64,000 nucleotides of DNA from Deinococcus marmoris DSM 12784 (GCF_000701405.1 NZ_JNIV01000005.1:33443-97442); one strand, 5' to 3'. Counted from the first letter of the stretch, positions 46,508 to 56,993 are shown. The notes: a model not told the origin generated them from the sequence alone. A program made the numbers and translations.

Positions 46508-46588
46508 TCAAACCGTCTAAAGGTCTAACTGTCTAACCGCTTAAAGCTCTGGCGTTCGTCTCTTATTTTTGTGGTGAGACGGTTTGAC
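46508..46588. promoter_or_regulatory. 12-bp inverted repeat between Ter genes
   Basis: GTCAAACCGTCT (46508-46519) and AGACGGTTTGAC (46577-46588) are perfect complements 57 bases apart. Three GTCTAA-like direct repeats lie next to the left arm. The gap between the TerD-vWA gene and the next TerD gene may hold a regulated promoter or processing site. Confidence 0.5.
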
Positions 46589-46598
46589 CGTTGGCCAG

Positions 46599-47840
46599 TT
46601 AGACGCGGAGGATTCCCGCCGCCTTCGCGTCCCGCTGCCAGCCGTCCAGTTCATTGAGCAGCAGGTCAAACAGTTCGGCATCCCCAATTTTAATAGGGGC
46701 GGGCACGCGGAAGAAGTCGGCGTTGTCCACCACGCGGCCCGGCAGATCGTCCAGCTTTTCCAGAAAGTCAAAGTTGACGCGGCCCTCTTCAATGCCCATG
46801 AACTTCCAGAAAATTGGCTCGGCGGCGGCGTCGGTCATCTGGCGGACCACGACGGCGGGGTTGCTGGTGCCGCCATCGGTGATGAACAGGACCAGACAGG
46901 GCAGCTCGCGGCCCTCTTTCTCGGCGTCCTCGCGGACCATTTTCATGACCGGGCTGTAATGGGTGCCGCCTTCCAGCTTGACCTTCAGACGGTCCACGAA
47001 CCCGGCCACGTTGTCCAGCGACAGGGTGCCGCTGCGGTGTGCCTGGATACCAAACAGGTAGACCTCCACCTCGCCGTCGTCGTCCAGGCGGGCGGCCAGG
47101 GCCAGGGCGCGTTCGGCCAGCGCCTGCACCGCGCCGCTGCGGTATTCGTTCTGCATACTGCCGCTGATGTCCAGCACCAGTTTCACGCGGTAACGGGCGT
47201 CGGCCAGCCCGCGTTTTTCCAGGCTGACGCTGGCGGTCTTGATCAGGCTGACCAGTTGCGGCTGCTCGCGCTCGGCCTTTTCCAGCAGCACGCGCTGGCG
47301 CTCCTTGTGCAGATTGACGGTGGGGGCTGGCGCTGGAGCTGCCTCAGCCTCCGCAACTTCCCCGCCGAAATGCCGCACCAGGGCGTCCAGACCGCCGTTG
47401 AAACCCTGCGCCACCGTCGCCAGCCGCCAGCCGTCCGCGTGACGATAAAGGCGAATCAGCATCACGGCCTTTTCCGCCTTCAGATGGGGCTTGACATCAA
47501 ACGTCGCGTCCCCAACTTTGACGGACAGCGCCCCCGCCCCGCCAATCGGCTGGGTGTCGTGCGTGGCGGTGAAGTAAATCTCGGTGATGGACGTGGGGAG
47601 CGCTGCGAGGTCCACATTGAAACTGGTGTCCACCCCCTGTCGGGCCAGTTCCAGCGCCCCTTCCGGGCTGCGCGGCTGGTTGAAGAAGACCATGTAGCGG
47701 TCATCTGCCAGCTTTCCGTCCTGCAAGCCGAAGGCCGTGAGGTCCGCGCCGTCCAGCGTGCAGTGAATGTCCACACTCAGGCGCTGGCCCACGCCCAGGG
47801 TGCTGAGCGGCACACGTTGCCCGGCCTGGAGAACACCCAT
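46599..47840 (-). CDS. TerD-vWA fusion protein (TerF-like)
   Basis: A 413-residue protein. Residues 1-165 are a diverged TerD-like domain (DDRYMVFFNQPRSPEG; LYRHADGWRLATVAQGFNGG). A helical linker leads to a von Willebrand A domain (about 215-400) with an intact metal site: LVLDISGSMQNEY, then Thr in GGTHYSP and Asp in FITDGGTSN. Such proteins are thought to organise the Ter complex through metal-dependent binding. The start codon follows directly on the stop of the TerA-like gene (TAGATG). Confidence 0.92.
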   Translation of the reverse strand: MGVLQAGQRVPLSTLGVGQRLSVDIHCTLDGADLTAFGLQDGKLADDRYMVFFNQPRSPEGALELARQGVDTSFNVDLAALPTSITEIYFTATHDTQPIGGAGALSVKVGDATFDVKPHLKAEKAVMLIRLYRHADGWRLATVAQGFNGGLDALVRHFGGEVAEAEAAPAPAPTVNLHKERQRVLLEKAEREQPQLVSLIKTASVSLEKRGLADARYRVKLVLDISGSMQNEYRSGAVQALAERALALAARLDDDGEVEVYLFGIQAHRSGTLSLDNVAGFVDRLKVKLEGGTHYSPVMKMVREDAEKEGRELPCLVLFITDGGTSNPAVVVRQMTDAAAEPIFWKFMGIEEGRVNFDFLEKLDDLPGRVVDNADFFRVPAPIKIGDAELFDLLLNELDGWQRDAKAAGILRV

Positions 47841-49046
47841 CTACTTGCTGCCCGCCGACCAGCGGAAGCTGAAGCCGAAGTGCTGATCGGCCTCCTGGTG
47901 GTCTTTGAAATAGCGTTCTTCCTTGGTGATCTTGACCTCGCCGCCCACGTTCTCGATGCTGGCGATGGCGCAGAACGTCCGGCGCATGTCGGGGTTGCTC
48001 AGTTGCACGGTGATCTCGTTGCCGCGTGGGTCCTTCATGGTCAGGCGGGCGTTGACCTTGGTGAAGTCGGACGTTCCCTGATAGATGAAGGCGAAGATGA
48101 CCACCGTATGGATCAGGTCCGGGCGCGAGATGACCAGATTCTCGCCGTCGCTGGATGCGCCGCTGCGGTCATCCTTGTCCAGCAGGATGAACGGTTCAAA
48201 GCGGTCACTGCCAAAGCTGTTGCCCAGCGCCTGAATCACGCCCTTCTGCCCGTCCTGCATCACGAACATGCAGCCCAGGTCCAGGTCCGCACTGGCCCGC
48301 AGGAAGCCGCCGCCCTTGTCCCAGTTCAGGTTGACGCTGATCGGGTCTTTCTGGCCGTCTTTCCTCAGGGAAATCTTGGCGCTCTGGCCCTGCTTGTCCA
48401 GCGTAATCTTGCCCAGATTGATGGTGGGCGCGGGCGGTGTTGAGATTGCTGCGGGCGTGGGAGCGGGACGTGGGGCGGCGGGGGTTGGGGTGGGTGGCGG
48501 GGGCGAAGGAGGACGTGCGGCGGGCGTGTCGGCCACCGTGCCGCCGAAATGCCTGACCAGTGCGTCCAGACCGCCGTTGAAGCCCTGGCCCACTGCGCCC
48601 ACCCGCCACACGTCCTTGAAATACAGGTCCAGCAGCATGACCGCCTTCTGCTGCTGAAAATCGCGCCCGGTCACGCGGTAGTTCATCAGCGGGGTGCCGG
48701 AACTGCTCAGGGTGACCTCGGCGTGGTCGATGGCGTTGAATGCGCCGCTGTCCACCGTGGACGCCAGACTCAGGCGGCGAACGCTGGCAGGCAGGCGCGA
48801 CAGGTCCACCGTAAAGACCTTCTCATTCCGCGCCCCGCTTTTCATCTCCACCGCACCTTCCGGGCTGCGCGGCTGGTTGAAAAAGATCATGTAACGGTCA
48901 TCGCTCAGTTGGCCCGCCGCGTCCAGCCCGAACAGGATCAGATCGTATTCGGAGGCGGGTCCGGTCACCTGCACCGTTAAAGTCAGGTTCGTTTGCGGGG
49001 TCAGGGTACTCAGTTGCGTCTTCTGGCCGGTTGTGAAGGTCTGCAT
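47841..49046 (-). CDS. TerA-like protein with two TerD-related domains
   Basis: A 401-residue protein. The first domain (1-170) ends VWRVGAVGQGFNGGLDALVR, nearly the same as in the next gene. A Pro/Ala/Thr-rich linker (about 175-220) leads to a second, TerA-type domain with NLGKITLDKQGQSAKISLRK, ADLDLGCMFVMQDG and DDRSGASSDGENL. ATG 49046 has GGGAG eight bases before it. TerA-like proteins are partners of TerD at the membrane; direct function is not established. Confidence 0.88.
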   Translation of the reverse strand: MQTFTTGQKTQLSTLTPQTNLTLTVQVTGPASEYDLILFGLDAAGQLSDDRYMIFFNQPRSPEGAVEMKSGARNEKVFTVDLSRLPASVRRLSLASTVDSGAFNAIDHAEVTLSSSGTPLMNYRVTGRDFQQQKAVMLLDLYFKDVWRVGAVGQGFNGGLDALVRHFGGTVADTPAARPPSPPPPTPTPAAPRPAPTPAAISTPPAPTINLGKITLDKQGQSAKISLRKDGQKDPISVNLNWDKGGGFLRASADLDLGCMFVMQDGQKGVIQALGNSFGSDRFEPFILLDKDDRSGASSDGENLVISRPDLIHTVVIFAFIYQGTSDFTKVNARLTMKDPRGNEITVQLSNPDMRRTFCAIASIENVGGEVKITKEERYFKDHQEADQHFGFSFRWSAGSK

Positions 49047-49158
49047 GTTCTCCCTGTGTGATGGGATGAGGGCTGGTGGGGTGAGGAAAAGGGAGGCTGG
49101 AAACCACGTTCCCAACCTCCCCCCGAGCGTCCGAGCTGTAATCTGGGCTAACTGTGGC

Positions 49159-49734
49159 TCAGACGTTGACGCCGAAGTTGCGGGCCAGCGGGGCCAGACC
49201 GCCCGCGAATCCCTGACCCACTGCGCGGAATTTCCAGTCTGCGCCGTTGCGGTAGATCTCGCCGAAGATCACGGCGGTTTCAGTGCTGTAGTCCTCGCTC
49301 AGGTCGTAACGGGCAATTTCCGCGCCGCCGTCCTTGTTCATCACACGGATAAACGCGCCGCCCACCTGACCAAAGCTCTGGCCACGGGCGTCGGCCTCGT
49401 CGATGGTCACGGCAATCGCCACCTTGTCCACCTCGGCGGGCACCTTGCTCAGGTCGATGTCAAGGGTCTCGTCGTCGCCTGCGCCCTCGCCGGTCCGGTT
49501 ATCGCCGTTGTGGACCACGCTGCCGTCGGAAGACACCTTGTTGTTGTAGAAGATGAAATCGCCGTCGGCGCGGACCTTGCCGTCGGCCTTGAGGGTAAAG
49601 GCACTCGCGTCCAGATCGAATTCCTTGCCGTCGGTGGCACGGGGGTCCCAGCCCAGACCGATGGTGATGGCGCTCAGGCCGGGGGCCTCTTTGCTCAGGG
49701 AAACGTTGCCGCCTTTTTTCAGTGATACTGCCAT
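49159..49734 (-). CDS. terD: TerD-family protein
   Basis: A 191-residue TerD with [30 protein letters not shown] and [13 protein letters not shown]. It is the closest paralogue of the 45030-45605 protein; even the ends agree (ARNFGVNV and ARNYGVNV). AGGAGG precedes the ATG by ten bases, a strong ribosome site that fits high expression under stress. Confidence 0.94.
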   Translation of the reverse strand: MAVSLKKGGNVSLSKEAPGLSAITIGLGWDPRATDGKEFDLDASAFTLKADGKVRADGDFIFYNNKVSSDGSVVHNGDNRTGEGAGDDETLDIDLSKVPAEVDKVAIAVTIDEADARGQSFGQVGGAFIRVMNKDGGAEIARYDLSEDYSTETAVIFGEIYRNGADWKFRAVGQGFAGGLAPLARNFGVNV

Positions 49735-49794
49735 GTTGGTGCCTCCTGGAAGGGAAAAGTTTGACGAAGAATCGGGACCTTATACGTTAAACAC

Positions 49795-50250
49795 TCAGGC
49801 GTTGAATTCGGCGGGGTCCAGCTTGAGGGCCTGGGCAATCTCGCGCACCACGCCCATTTCCTTCTCGTCGAATTCACCGTCTGCGTTGGCGATGACCACC
49901 GCGAGTTGCACCACGGCGCGGGCCTGTTCGGGCTTGCCCGCCACCTTGCCGATGGCCTGCATCAGCTCGATCTTACCGAAGTCGAAGTCGGCGGTGATCT
50001 TGTCGCAGTAGCGGTCGTATTTGTCGCGCATGTCCGCGACGTTGAACGCCTTGAGCTTGTCGCTGGTGGTGATGAACTGCGCGGTGCGGCTGCGTTCGGT
50101 CTGGTCGATCTTGCCGTCTGCCGCGCCGATCAGGGCACAGGCGGCCATCGTTGCGTCGGCGAATGCGCCGTTGTTAAAACGGCTCCAGCCGTCCTGCGCT
50201 TCCTTGCTGGCCTGCGCGCCCATTGCCTTGAGCTTGTCGAGAAAACCCAT
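49795..50250 (-). CDS. terB: TerB tellurite-resistance family protein
   Basis: A 151-residue all-helical protein. The two metal-binding repeats are IGAADGKIDQTERSR and IANADGEFDEKEMG; ITADFDFGKIELMQAI lies between. TerB binds metal ions and bridges TerC and TerD. ATG 50250 was taken because AGGAGG lies nine bases before it; the longer frame upstream is not needed. The gene begins 213 bases after the CitE-like gene ends, so it may head its own transcript with the TerD genes. Confidence 0.92.
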   Translation of the reverse strand: MGFLDKLKAMGAQASKEAQDGWSRFNNGAFADATMAACALIGAADGKIDQTERSRTAQFITTSDKLKAFNVADMRDKYDRYCDKITADFDFGKIELMQAIGKVAGKPEQARAVVQLAVVIANADGEFDEKEMGVVREIAQALKLDPAEFNA

Positions 50251-50463
50251 ACCGTGTTCCTCCTGACTGTCTGCCGAACGGACTGCCTGTTGAAAACTAC
50301 CTGAAAGACGTGAACGTGAGGCCACAGAAATGCGGACCTTACCCCTAAAACTATCAGGACTGGGGTTTAGACTCCTTGAAATTGTTCTCATGAAAGCGGC
50401 GGACTGTCGGCGTAGCGGTGGGAGGACAGCCGGTGCTGGGCCGTGCCTGATCAGAATGCCTGA

Positions 50464-51420
50464 TCAGAAGTGCAGGGCCTCGTGCCGCTGCGTTTCCAGC
50501 ACCCCGTAGAGCCGGGCGCGGCAGGTGATGTCCGAGGCCCAGCGCGTGTGCGTGGCCGGTTCGCACATCCGCCCGTTCATCTGGAAGACGGCGGGCGCGT
50601 CTGGCGCGAGGATGGCCTGCGCTTCCAGCAGATCGGACTCCGACACGCGGTAGGCGTCCAGCACGGTGTCCAGTTGCGCCGGGTGGATGATGGTCTTGCC
50701 GCACAGCCCGTACTCCAGATCCTGTTCCAGTTCGCGGGCCAGCGTGGACAGGTCGCCGAAGACCTCGTAAACCGGGCTGGACAGCGCGAAACCGTGCGGC
50801 TTGAACACGCCGACGAGCATGCTGATCACGCGTTCCAGCGGTCCCTCGTACAGCGTGCGCCCCGGCTTGCGGCGCACCCCCAGCGCGTGCATCAGGTCGT
50901 TGCCGCCGATCCGCAGGGCGGCCACACGCGGACCGTGGCCGCCGTCCAGAATCAGGTCGCGCAGCCGGGTCATCTGCGCCTCGCTGAGGGCTTCCGGGGT
51001 TTCCAGCGTGAGCAGCACGGGCATCTGCGGCCAGTCCGAGGCGGCCAGTACACCCAGGTACGCCTCCAGATTCTCCGCGTGAATTTTGGGTAGCACGAAC
51101 CCGCTGATGCCGCGCAGGTCCAGTGTCAGCAGGCGGGCCAGAACGTGAGGGTTGCGGGCGCGGATCAGGCGCAGTGGCCCGGTTCCGGGTGGGGGCAGCA
51201 GCGGCAGCGTGCGCGCCAGATTCGCCAGTGCCAGGGGCAGATCGGCCTCCAGCACGGAATCCTCGGTGCAGTAGATCAGGCTGGTCAGGGACGGGTAACG
51301 CCCGGACCCCAGCGCCAGCAGATCGGGCCGGGTGGCCGGGGTGTACAGGCTGGCCCCCAGTCCCCAGGGATTCAGCCGCCAGGGATTCAGCGGCGGCGCT
51401 GGCGAGAGCGGGGTGGTCAT
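50464..51420 (-). CDS. CitE/HpcH-like C-C bond lyase of the Ter island
   Basis: A 318-residue TIM-barrel protein of the CitE-like lyase family. ASLYTPATRPDLL is the N-terminal signature, LTLETPEAL has the metal-binding Glu, RIGGNDLMHALG and LCGKTIIHPAQ the later motifs. In Ter islands this lyase is grouped with phosphoribosyltransferase and HAD/ATP-grasp genes in a predicted pathway for a nucleoside-like metabolite. The start overlaps the StiP stop by four bases. Confidence 0.87.
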   Translation of the reverse strand: MTTPLSPAPPLNPWRLNPWGLGASLYTPATRPDLLALGSGRYPSLTSLIYCTEDSVLEADLPLALANLARTLPLLPPPGTGPLRLIRARNPHVLARLLTLDLRGISGFVLPKIHAENLEAYLGVLAASDWPQMPVLLTLETPEALSEAQMTRLRDLILDGGHGPRVAALRIGGNDLMHALGVRRKPGRTLYEGPLERVISMLVGVFKPHGFALSSPVYEVFGDLSTLARELEQDLEYGLCGKTIIHPAQLDTVLDAYRVSESDLLEAQAILAPDAPAVFQMNGRMCEPATHTRWASDITCRARLYGVLETQRHEALHF

Positions 51421-52469
51421 GCGTCCTCCCCGGCGCGGGGACCGATCAGCGCCGCCGCCAGATAGGGCAGCTCCGGGTGAACCGTCACCGGAATGTCCGC
51501 CCCCCGCGCCAGTTCGTTCAGGTGGCGGGTGTCGGGGTGTCTGGCGTCGCGCAGCAGCAGCCCGGCAGGCTGACGGCGCAGGAAGACGCGGGTGGCCTCG
51601 CCCACGCCGGGTTTGACGAGGTGCGGGTCATGCACATCCAGCCCCGCCGCCAGCGCCAGCACTGCATCGTAGGGGCGCACCGGGCGGAGACCGGGACTCA
51701 TGGGAAGGTCAATCCCGGTGTCGAAGGCGTCCAGCGCGGCCAGATACCCGCCCGTTACATCGTCGGGGCGCAGATGATCCTCGGTGCGGACGCCGTGCAG
51801 CTTCTGCCCAACCTGCGCTTCGGCGTCCACGAAGGTCCGGCTCAGCAACCCGCTGATGGTGGCGTTCAGCGCCGCGTGGGGCAGCAGCAGATCGTCGTGG
51901 GTGGCGGCGAAACTGGCCACGCCTGCCGGATCGCTCAGCACGGCCAGCAGCGGCGGCACGCCCGCAGGCAGGCTGTCCACCAGCGTTTCCCGGATGCTGC
52001 CCTTGCCCGTCCAGCCGTCCACGAAGACCAGTGTGCCCCCCGGATGCGCCCCCTGCACGCGCCGCAGCGCCTCCCGGTCAATGCCGCCCCCCCGAATGAT
52101 GCTGAGGGTGTGGTGGGGCAGCTCTTGCCCCCGCCGCCGCGCAAAGCGGGTCATGGCGCAGCCGACGGGCGTTCCCGCGCGGGCCAGCGAGACCAGCACC
52201 GGCTGCGGCACCTGGGCCAGCAGATGCGCGGTCAGACTGGCGATCAGCTCCGCCACGCGGGGACCGTTGCGGGTCAGTGCCGCGTGGTAGGCGGTCATCT
52301 GCACGGCGCTGGGGCGCGTTTCGGGCGTGAGCAGCGTGCCGTAGGACACGCCCTGCCGCAGCAGCGCCTCCTTCTCGGCCACGCCCACCAGCCGTGGCAT
52401 GGCCGGGCGCAGATGCACCGTCACGTCGGCGGGATCGTAGGTATGGAAAAGGGTGGTGGTCTGGGTCAT
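51417..52469 (-). CDS. StiP / Ter-associated phosphoribosyltransferase
   Basis: A 350-residue protein of the family annotated as StiP or Ter-type PRTase. The PRPP-loop-like motif is TLVFVDGWTGKGS; YSTLLTPE-like YGTLLTPETRPSAV and LVSLARAGTPVGC are conserved around it. The C-terminal third (HDPHLVKPGVGEATRVFLRR) may be a separate RNA- or ligand-binding domain. It is the first gene of the island. Function as protease or transferase is unsettled; the motif favours transferase. Confidence 0.82.
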   Translation of the reverse strand: MTQTTTLFHTYDPADVTVHLRPAMPRLVGVAEKEALLRQGVSYGTLLTPETRPSAVQMTAYHAALTRNGPRVAELIASLTAHLLAQVPQPVLVSLARAGTPVGCAMTRFARRRGQELPHHTLSIIRGGGIDREALRRVQGAHPGGTLVFVDGWTGKGSIRETLVDSLPAGVPPLLAVLSDPAGVASFAATHDDLLLPHAALNATISGLLSRTFVDAEAQVGQKLHGVRTEDHLRPDDVTGGYLAALDAFDTGIDLPMSPGLRPVRPYDAVLALAAGLDVHDPHLVKPGVGEATRVFLRRQPAGLLLRDARHPDTRHLNELARGADIPVTVHPELPYLAAALIGPRAGEDA

Positions 52470-52780
52470 GGAAAGGTCCGGGTCATAAAAATGGACAGCC
52501 TCTGGGATGTGCCTGGGGGAGGTGCGTGCTGGCGCTGTGTGGGTCTGATGGGCACTGTGTGGGTCTGAACTGTGTGGGTCTGAACTGTATGGACCTGAAC
52601 TGTATGGACCTGAACCATAGACCTAGAGGGGAGGTCTGCCCGGAAAGGGGAGAGGGAAGACAGAAGGTCCAAACATGTTACGCGAGAGAGCGCATTCTGG
52701 ACTACAGGTCTGGGCGAGGGATCAGATCCCGCGCAGCATTGAGGTTCATTTCTGACAAGCGCGGGCAATTCTGCGTGCCC
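52470..52780. other. Upstream region of the Ter island
   Basis: These 311 bases separate the first Ter gene from the end of ftsK, both on the minus strand. They hold the 15-bp repeat array annotated separately and a short T-rich stretch (TTTTTATGAC on the minus strand near 52485-52495) that may be the promoter. No gene and no clear ftsK terminator stem are visible. Confidence 0.5.
52534..52624. repeat. Five 15-bp direct repeats upstream of the Ter island
   Basis: Unit ACTGTGTGGGTCTGA occurs at 52554-52568 and 52569-52583; ACTGTATGGACCTGA at 52584-52598 and 52599-52613; a first copy (G for A at its start) is at 52534-52548, five bases apart from the rest, and a partial copy follows. On the minus strand some units contain TACAGT, a -10-like word. 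The 65-base distance from the first gene suits an operator array. Confidence 0.8.
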
Positions 52781-55700
52781 TCAACCGAAGTATTGGGGTA
52801 GATCGGCTTCTGTCGCCAGCACGTCGCGGGGTTTGCTGCCCTGGTGCTTGCTGACGATGCCCATTGCTTCCAGCAGGTCCATCAGCTTTCCGGCGCGGGC
52901 GTGGCCCACACTCAGGCGGCGCTGCAACCTGGAGACGCTGCCCTGGCCCTCCTCGATGCAGATCTGGGCGGCCTGACGCAGCAGCGGATCGCTGAAATCC
53001 ATGCCGCTGCGGTCACCGGGGCCGCTGGACATGATCTCACTGTCGAAGTCTGCGCCGTACGCCTCCACGAAATCGTCCTCGAAGACCATCCGGCGCAGCT
53101 CGTCGCTGATACGGGCGGATTCGGCCTCGGAGATATACGGCCCCTGGAGGCGCACGGGCTTGACCTGCCCCGGCTGGTAGAACAGCATGTCGCCCATCCC
53201 CGTCAGGCGTTCCGCGCCCATGCTGTCCAGAATGGTGCGCGAATCGTGGCTGCTGCTGACCGCAAAGGCGATGCGCGCCGGGACGTTCACTTTAATCAGG
53301 CTGGTCAGGATGTCCACGCTGGGACGCTGCGTCGCGAGGATCAGGTGCATACCGGTGGCGCGAGCCATCTGTGCCAGCCGCATGATCGCGCTTTCCACTT
53401 CTTTTGGGCTGGTGATCATCAGGTCCGCCAGCTCGTCGATGATGATCACCAGATGGGGCAACTCGGTCTCGCCGGTCTGGCGCATCTTGGCGTTGTACTG
53501 CTCCAGATTCTTCGCGCCCACCGCGCTCATCATCTTGTAACGGCGCTCCATGTGGGCCACCGCGCCCAGCAGCACCCCCGCCGCGTCCACTGGATTGGTG
53601 ACCACGCTGCGGACCAGATGCGGAATGCCGTCGTAAGGCGTCAGCTCTACCATCTTGGGATCGATCATCAGAAAGCGCAGATCGCCCGGCAGGTACTTGA
53701 ACAGCAGCGAGGTGATCAGCGTGTTCACACACACCGATTTGCCCGAACCCGTGCTGCCCGCCACCAGCAGGTGCGGCATCTTGGCGAGGTCGCCCACCAT
53801 CAGTTCGCCGTCGATGCTCTTGCCCAGGATGATCGGCAGTCTGGCGCGGGTGTTGCGGAAACCGGGAGAAGAGGCCGCCTGATGAAAGGTCACGGGTTCG
53901 CGCTCGGCGTTGGGAACCTCCAGGCCGATCACGCTCTTGCCGGGAACCGGGGCTTCGACGCGCACGCCGCCCACCGCCAGGGCGCGGGCCAGATCGTTGC
54001 TCAGGCTGGCGATCCGGCTGATCTTCTCGCCCGGTGCGGGTTCGATCTCGTAGCGCGTGACGGTGGGGCCGCGCGCGTAGTCCACCACCTTGGCCTGCAA
54101 CCCGAAGTGCCGCAGCGTCTCGTCGATCAGTCCGGCCCGCTGCCGTGCCGAGACTTCCAGCGCCGCCGTGTTGTGGGCCGCCGCCGGAATGGGATCGAGT
54201 AATTTGCTGTCGGGCAGGGCCAGCGCGATTGCGCCCACAGGGTTGGTGGGACGCTTTTCCTGCCGGGGTGGGCCAGCATCTTGCTCCCAAGGCGGCGTGC
54301 CCGATCTAGGCGCACCCGCACGCACGCCGCCCTTGCCCAGTAGCGGTTCGCCTTTACCGCTGGGCACGGCGTCCAGCGTCCGGCTCGTCTTACTAGGCGC
54401 AGGCCCAAACGGCAGATCGTCGTCATCCCAGTCGGAGAAGGGATCGACGCCGCCTGTTTCCGGGCTGTGGGACGGACTGGAGGACATATGGGGTGCAGCC
54501 AGGGGCGGCGCTCCCCAGCCCGCCGGGTCCGCTGTGGCCGTGATGGCGGCGGGCTGCCGTCTGGCAGGGGCTTGCTCAGTGGCAGCGCGCTCCCCTTCCG
54601 AGAACTCGTCGTTCACGAAGTCGAAGTCCAGCGTGGGCGGCACCGCCGGGGCAGACACCAGGACTTCCTGGGTGGCCGTGCCGGTGATGGCCTCGGCGCG
54701 GCGCAGGGCGTCTTCCTGGGCCTGCGAGAGCCGGTGTCTCCAGCGGTCCTGCTCGCGCAGGGTGCCGTCGGTGTCTTCGGCCAGCGCCGCTGCCAGCTCG
54801 CCGGCCACCTCGGTTGGGGCGCGGTCAAAGGCAGTGGCCAGATCGGGCCAGCCGGGGTACACGTCGGCCCGCGCACGCCACTCGGTGAAATCGCGGCTGA
54901 CCTCCTGCCACGCCACCTGCCGTTCGCGGTGGGCGGGCCACTCGCGGGCCAGCGCGGCGCTGTCGGGCTTGGCCAGGGCCTTCTCGGCGGCCACCCGCTC
55001 CCGCTCCAGCCTGCCCGCGCGCCCGGACAGGCGCTGGATCTCGGAGACCATCGCGCGGCGCAGACGTTCCAGCGCGTCGCACGCCTGGGTGCTGGGCAGC
55101 CCCACGCTCAGCTCGTGGCGGCCCTGGCGGATCTCGGCGGCGCGGGCCTCGGCGTCGGCCCCGGCGTCGGGGGCTTCACGGGCCACCAGCTCGCGCAGGT
55201 CACGGGCACCGTTGCCGACAAAGATGCGGGTGCTTTCCTGCCAGTGCTTCAGGTCGCGCTCCAGTCCTTTGAGGCCCGCCTCGTCCTGGCCGCGCACCTC
55301 GCGCCCGGCGGCCTTGAGTTCGGCCTGCTGGGTTTTGATCTCATGGGCGTCGGGGTACAGGCGGCGCAGGGTGTCCAGCTCGCGCCCGTGGGCCATCAGC
55401 CCGGCGCGCACCCCACCGCGTGCGCGGGCCGACTCGATGCCGTCCTGCCGCGCCTCGATGGCCCCCTGCACCCCCGCCGACGCACCGCCCAGCCACATGC
55501 TGAGCCGCCGGAAAAGTGCCTTGAGCATGCTCAGCGGGGTCAGGCGCAGCATCAGCTCCAGCCCCAGCGTCAGCGTGACCAGGGGCAGCAGCGCCGCCGC
55601 GTAACTCAGGGTGGTGGTCAGCGGGCGCATGACCGCCGCTGCCCCCTGACCCGCCGCCCCCGGCTGGAAGACCTCGTGCAGTGCCAGCAGCGAGGCCACC

Positions 55701-56038
55701 ACCACCAGGCCGCCCAGCACCCGGCGGGTCAGGTTCCGCAGGTCGCGGCCCAGGAAGACCAGCGCGCCGTAGGCCACGGGAATGATCGGAAGCAGGTACG
55801 CGCCCCAGCCCAGCGTGCCCAGCAGCAGCGAACGTGCCCCGCCCATGAAGCCCGCCGTGCCGCCCGTTCCTGGCGTAACCGTTCCGGGTGTGCCCACGCC
55901 GCCCGCCCCCAGTCCGTCCTCGCCGGGCAGCAGCAACGTCACCGCCAGAAAAATGCCCACCGCGAACAGCACCAGACCCAGCGCCTCGCCGTCGAAACGG
56001 CTGACCGGGGGAGAACTTTTGGTGCGGGCCTTCGACAT
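52781..56038 (-). CDS. ftsK: FtsK/SpoIIIE DNA translocase
   Basis: A 1085-residue motor that pumps chromosome ends through the septum. Four membrane segments lie in residues 18-180 ([32 protein letters not shown]). A charged, largely helical stretch of about 250 residues and a Pro-rich linker follow. The motor has [14 protein letters not shown] (Walker A), [13 protein letters not shown], and [13 protein letters not shown] (Walker B). The C-terminal gamma winged helix ([20 protein letters not shown]) reads orienting DNA sequences. A leaderless promoter precedes it. Confidence 0.94.
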   Translation of the reverse strand: MSKARTKSSPPVSRFDGEALGLVLFAVGIFLAVTLLLPGEDGLGAGGVGTPGTVTPGTGGTAGFMGGARSLLLGTLGWGAYLLPIIPVAYGALVFLGRDLRNLTRRVLGGLVVVASLLALHEVFQPGAAGQGAAAVMRPLTTTLSYAAALLPLVTLTLGLELMLRLTPLSMLKALFRRLSMWLGGASAGVQGAIEARQDGIESARARGGVRAGLMAHGRELDTLRRLYPDAHEIKTQQAELKAAGREVRGQDEAGLKGLERDLKHWQESTRIFVGNGARDLRELVAREAPDAGADAEARAAEIRQGRHELSVGLPSTQACDALERLRRAMVSEIQRLSGRAGRLERERVAAEKALAKPDSAALAREWPAHRERQVAWQEVSRDFTEWRARADVYPGWPDLATAFDRAPTEVAGELAAALAEDTDGTLREQDRWRHRLSQAQEDALRRAEAITGTATQEVLVSAPAVPPTLDFDFVNDEFSEGERAATEQAPARRQPAAITATADPAGWGAPPLAAPHMSSSPSHSPETGGVDPFSDWDDDDLPFGPAPSKTSRTLDAVPSGKGEPLLGKGGVRAGAPRSGTPPWEQDAGPPRQEKRPTNPVGAIALALPDSKLLDPIPAAAHNTAALEVSARQRAGLIDETLRHFGLQAKVVDYARGPTVTRYEIEPAPGEKISRIASLSNDLARALAVGGVRVEAPVPGKSVIGLEVPNAEREPVTFHQAASSPGFRNTRARLPIILGKSIDGELMVGDLAKMPHLLVAGSTGSGKSVCVNTLITSLLFKYLPGDLRFLMIDPKMVELTPYDGIPHLVRSVVTNPVDAAGVLLGAVAHMERRYKMMSAVGAKNLEQYNAKMRQTGETELPHLVIIIDELADLMITSPKEVESAIMRLAQMARATGMHLILATQRPSVDILTSLIKVNVPARIAFAVSSSHDSRTILDSMGAERLTGMGDMLFYQPGQVKPVRLQGPYISEAESARISDELRRMVFEDDFVEAYGADFDSEIMSSGPGDRSGMDFSDPLLRQAAQICIEEGQGSVSRLQRRLSVGHARAGKLMDLLEAMGIVSKHQGSKPRDVLATEADLPQYFG

Positions 56039-56045
56039 AGCGGGC

Positions 56046-56051
56046 AGTGTA
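56046..56051 (-). promoter_or_regulatory. -10 box of ftsK
   Basis: Minus-strand TACACT, seven bases before the ATG at 56038; leaderless. Confidence 0.6.
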
Positions 56052-56193
56052 ACGCAAAGCGGGCCACGGTATTTACAAATTGAGTCGTCCTGTACGGCAT
56101 TTGGGCCTGGGAGGAACGGGGCGGCGGCGTGTGCCCAGGTGGCCCCGCAACCGTGCCGCGCGGCACGCCGCTCCCGCGCTTCATACTGGGGGC

Positions 56194-56631
<438 letters not shown>

Positions 56632-56665
56632 CCTGGACCAGACAATGTGCAGCGACAATAGGCCC

Positions 56666-56872
56666 ATGAACGGTCTGACGGCGCTCATGCTTATCTTCCT
56701 GGTGCTGTGCCTGGTTGTGGCCGTGGCAGCGGCGCTGTCCAGATCGACGCGCCAGGCAGATGTGACCAGAACGGGTGCGAACCTGGACAGCGGCGGTCTG
56801 CCGTTTCTTCTCACGGATGCTGGTCACACTTCCGGCGGCGGAGATTGCGGGAGCGGCGGAGACGGGGGCTGA
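56666..56872 (+). CDS. Small membrane protein with Gly-rich tail
   Basis: A 68-residue protein. One hydrophobic helix (LTALMLIFLVLCLVVAVAAAL) is followed by a polar segment and the tail TSGGGDCGSGGDGG with a single Cys. The tail style is common in tiny uncharacterised membrane proteins. A GACAAT box six bases before the ATG suggests a leaderless start. Function unknown. Confidence 0.55.
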   Translation: MNGLTALMLIFLVLCLVVAVAAALSRSTRQADVTRTGANLDSGGLPFLLTDAGHTSGGGDCGSGGDGG

Positions 56873-56902
56873 TTCCGGCTTGCCCTGAAAGGGGCGGGGC
56901 CA

Positions 56903-56946
56903 GACATCCGCAGAACGTCCGCAGGACATCCAGAGGACATCCGCAG
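56903..56946. repeat. Four 11-bp direct repeats upstream of murD
   Basis: GACATCCGCAG, AACGTCCGCAG, GACATCCAGAG, GACATCCGCAG stand head to tail without gaps. The 11-base period would place all copies on one face of the helix, 48 bases before the murD -10 box. Confidence 0.8.
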
Positions 56947-56993
56947 TGCCCCGCAGGCCGCGTGAACAGCCCGCCCCTCACCCTGTTTTCCCC

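Noticed and set aside
46584..48443. Open frame of 619 codons antisense to TerD-vWA and TerA-like genes
   Set aside because: It spans two real genes and shows no domain; shadow coding in GC-rich DNA.
52534..52624. Repeat array considered as CRISPR
   Set aside because: Units are directly adjacent with no spacers, and there are no cas genes.
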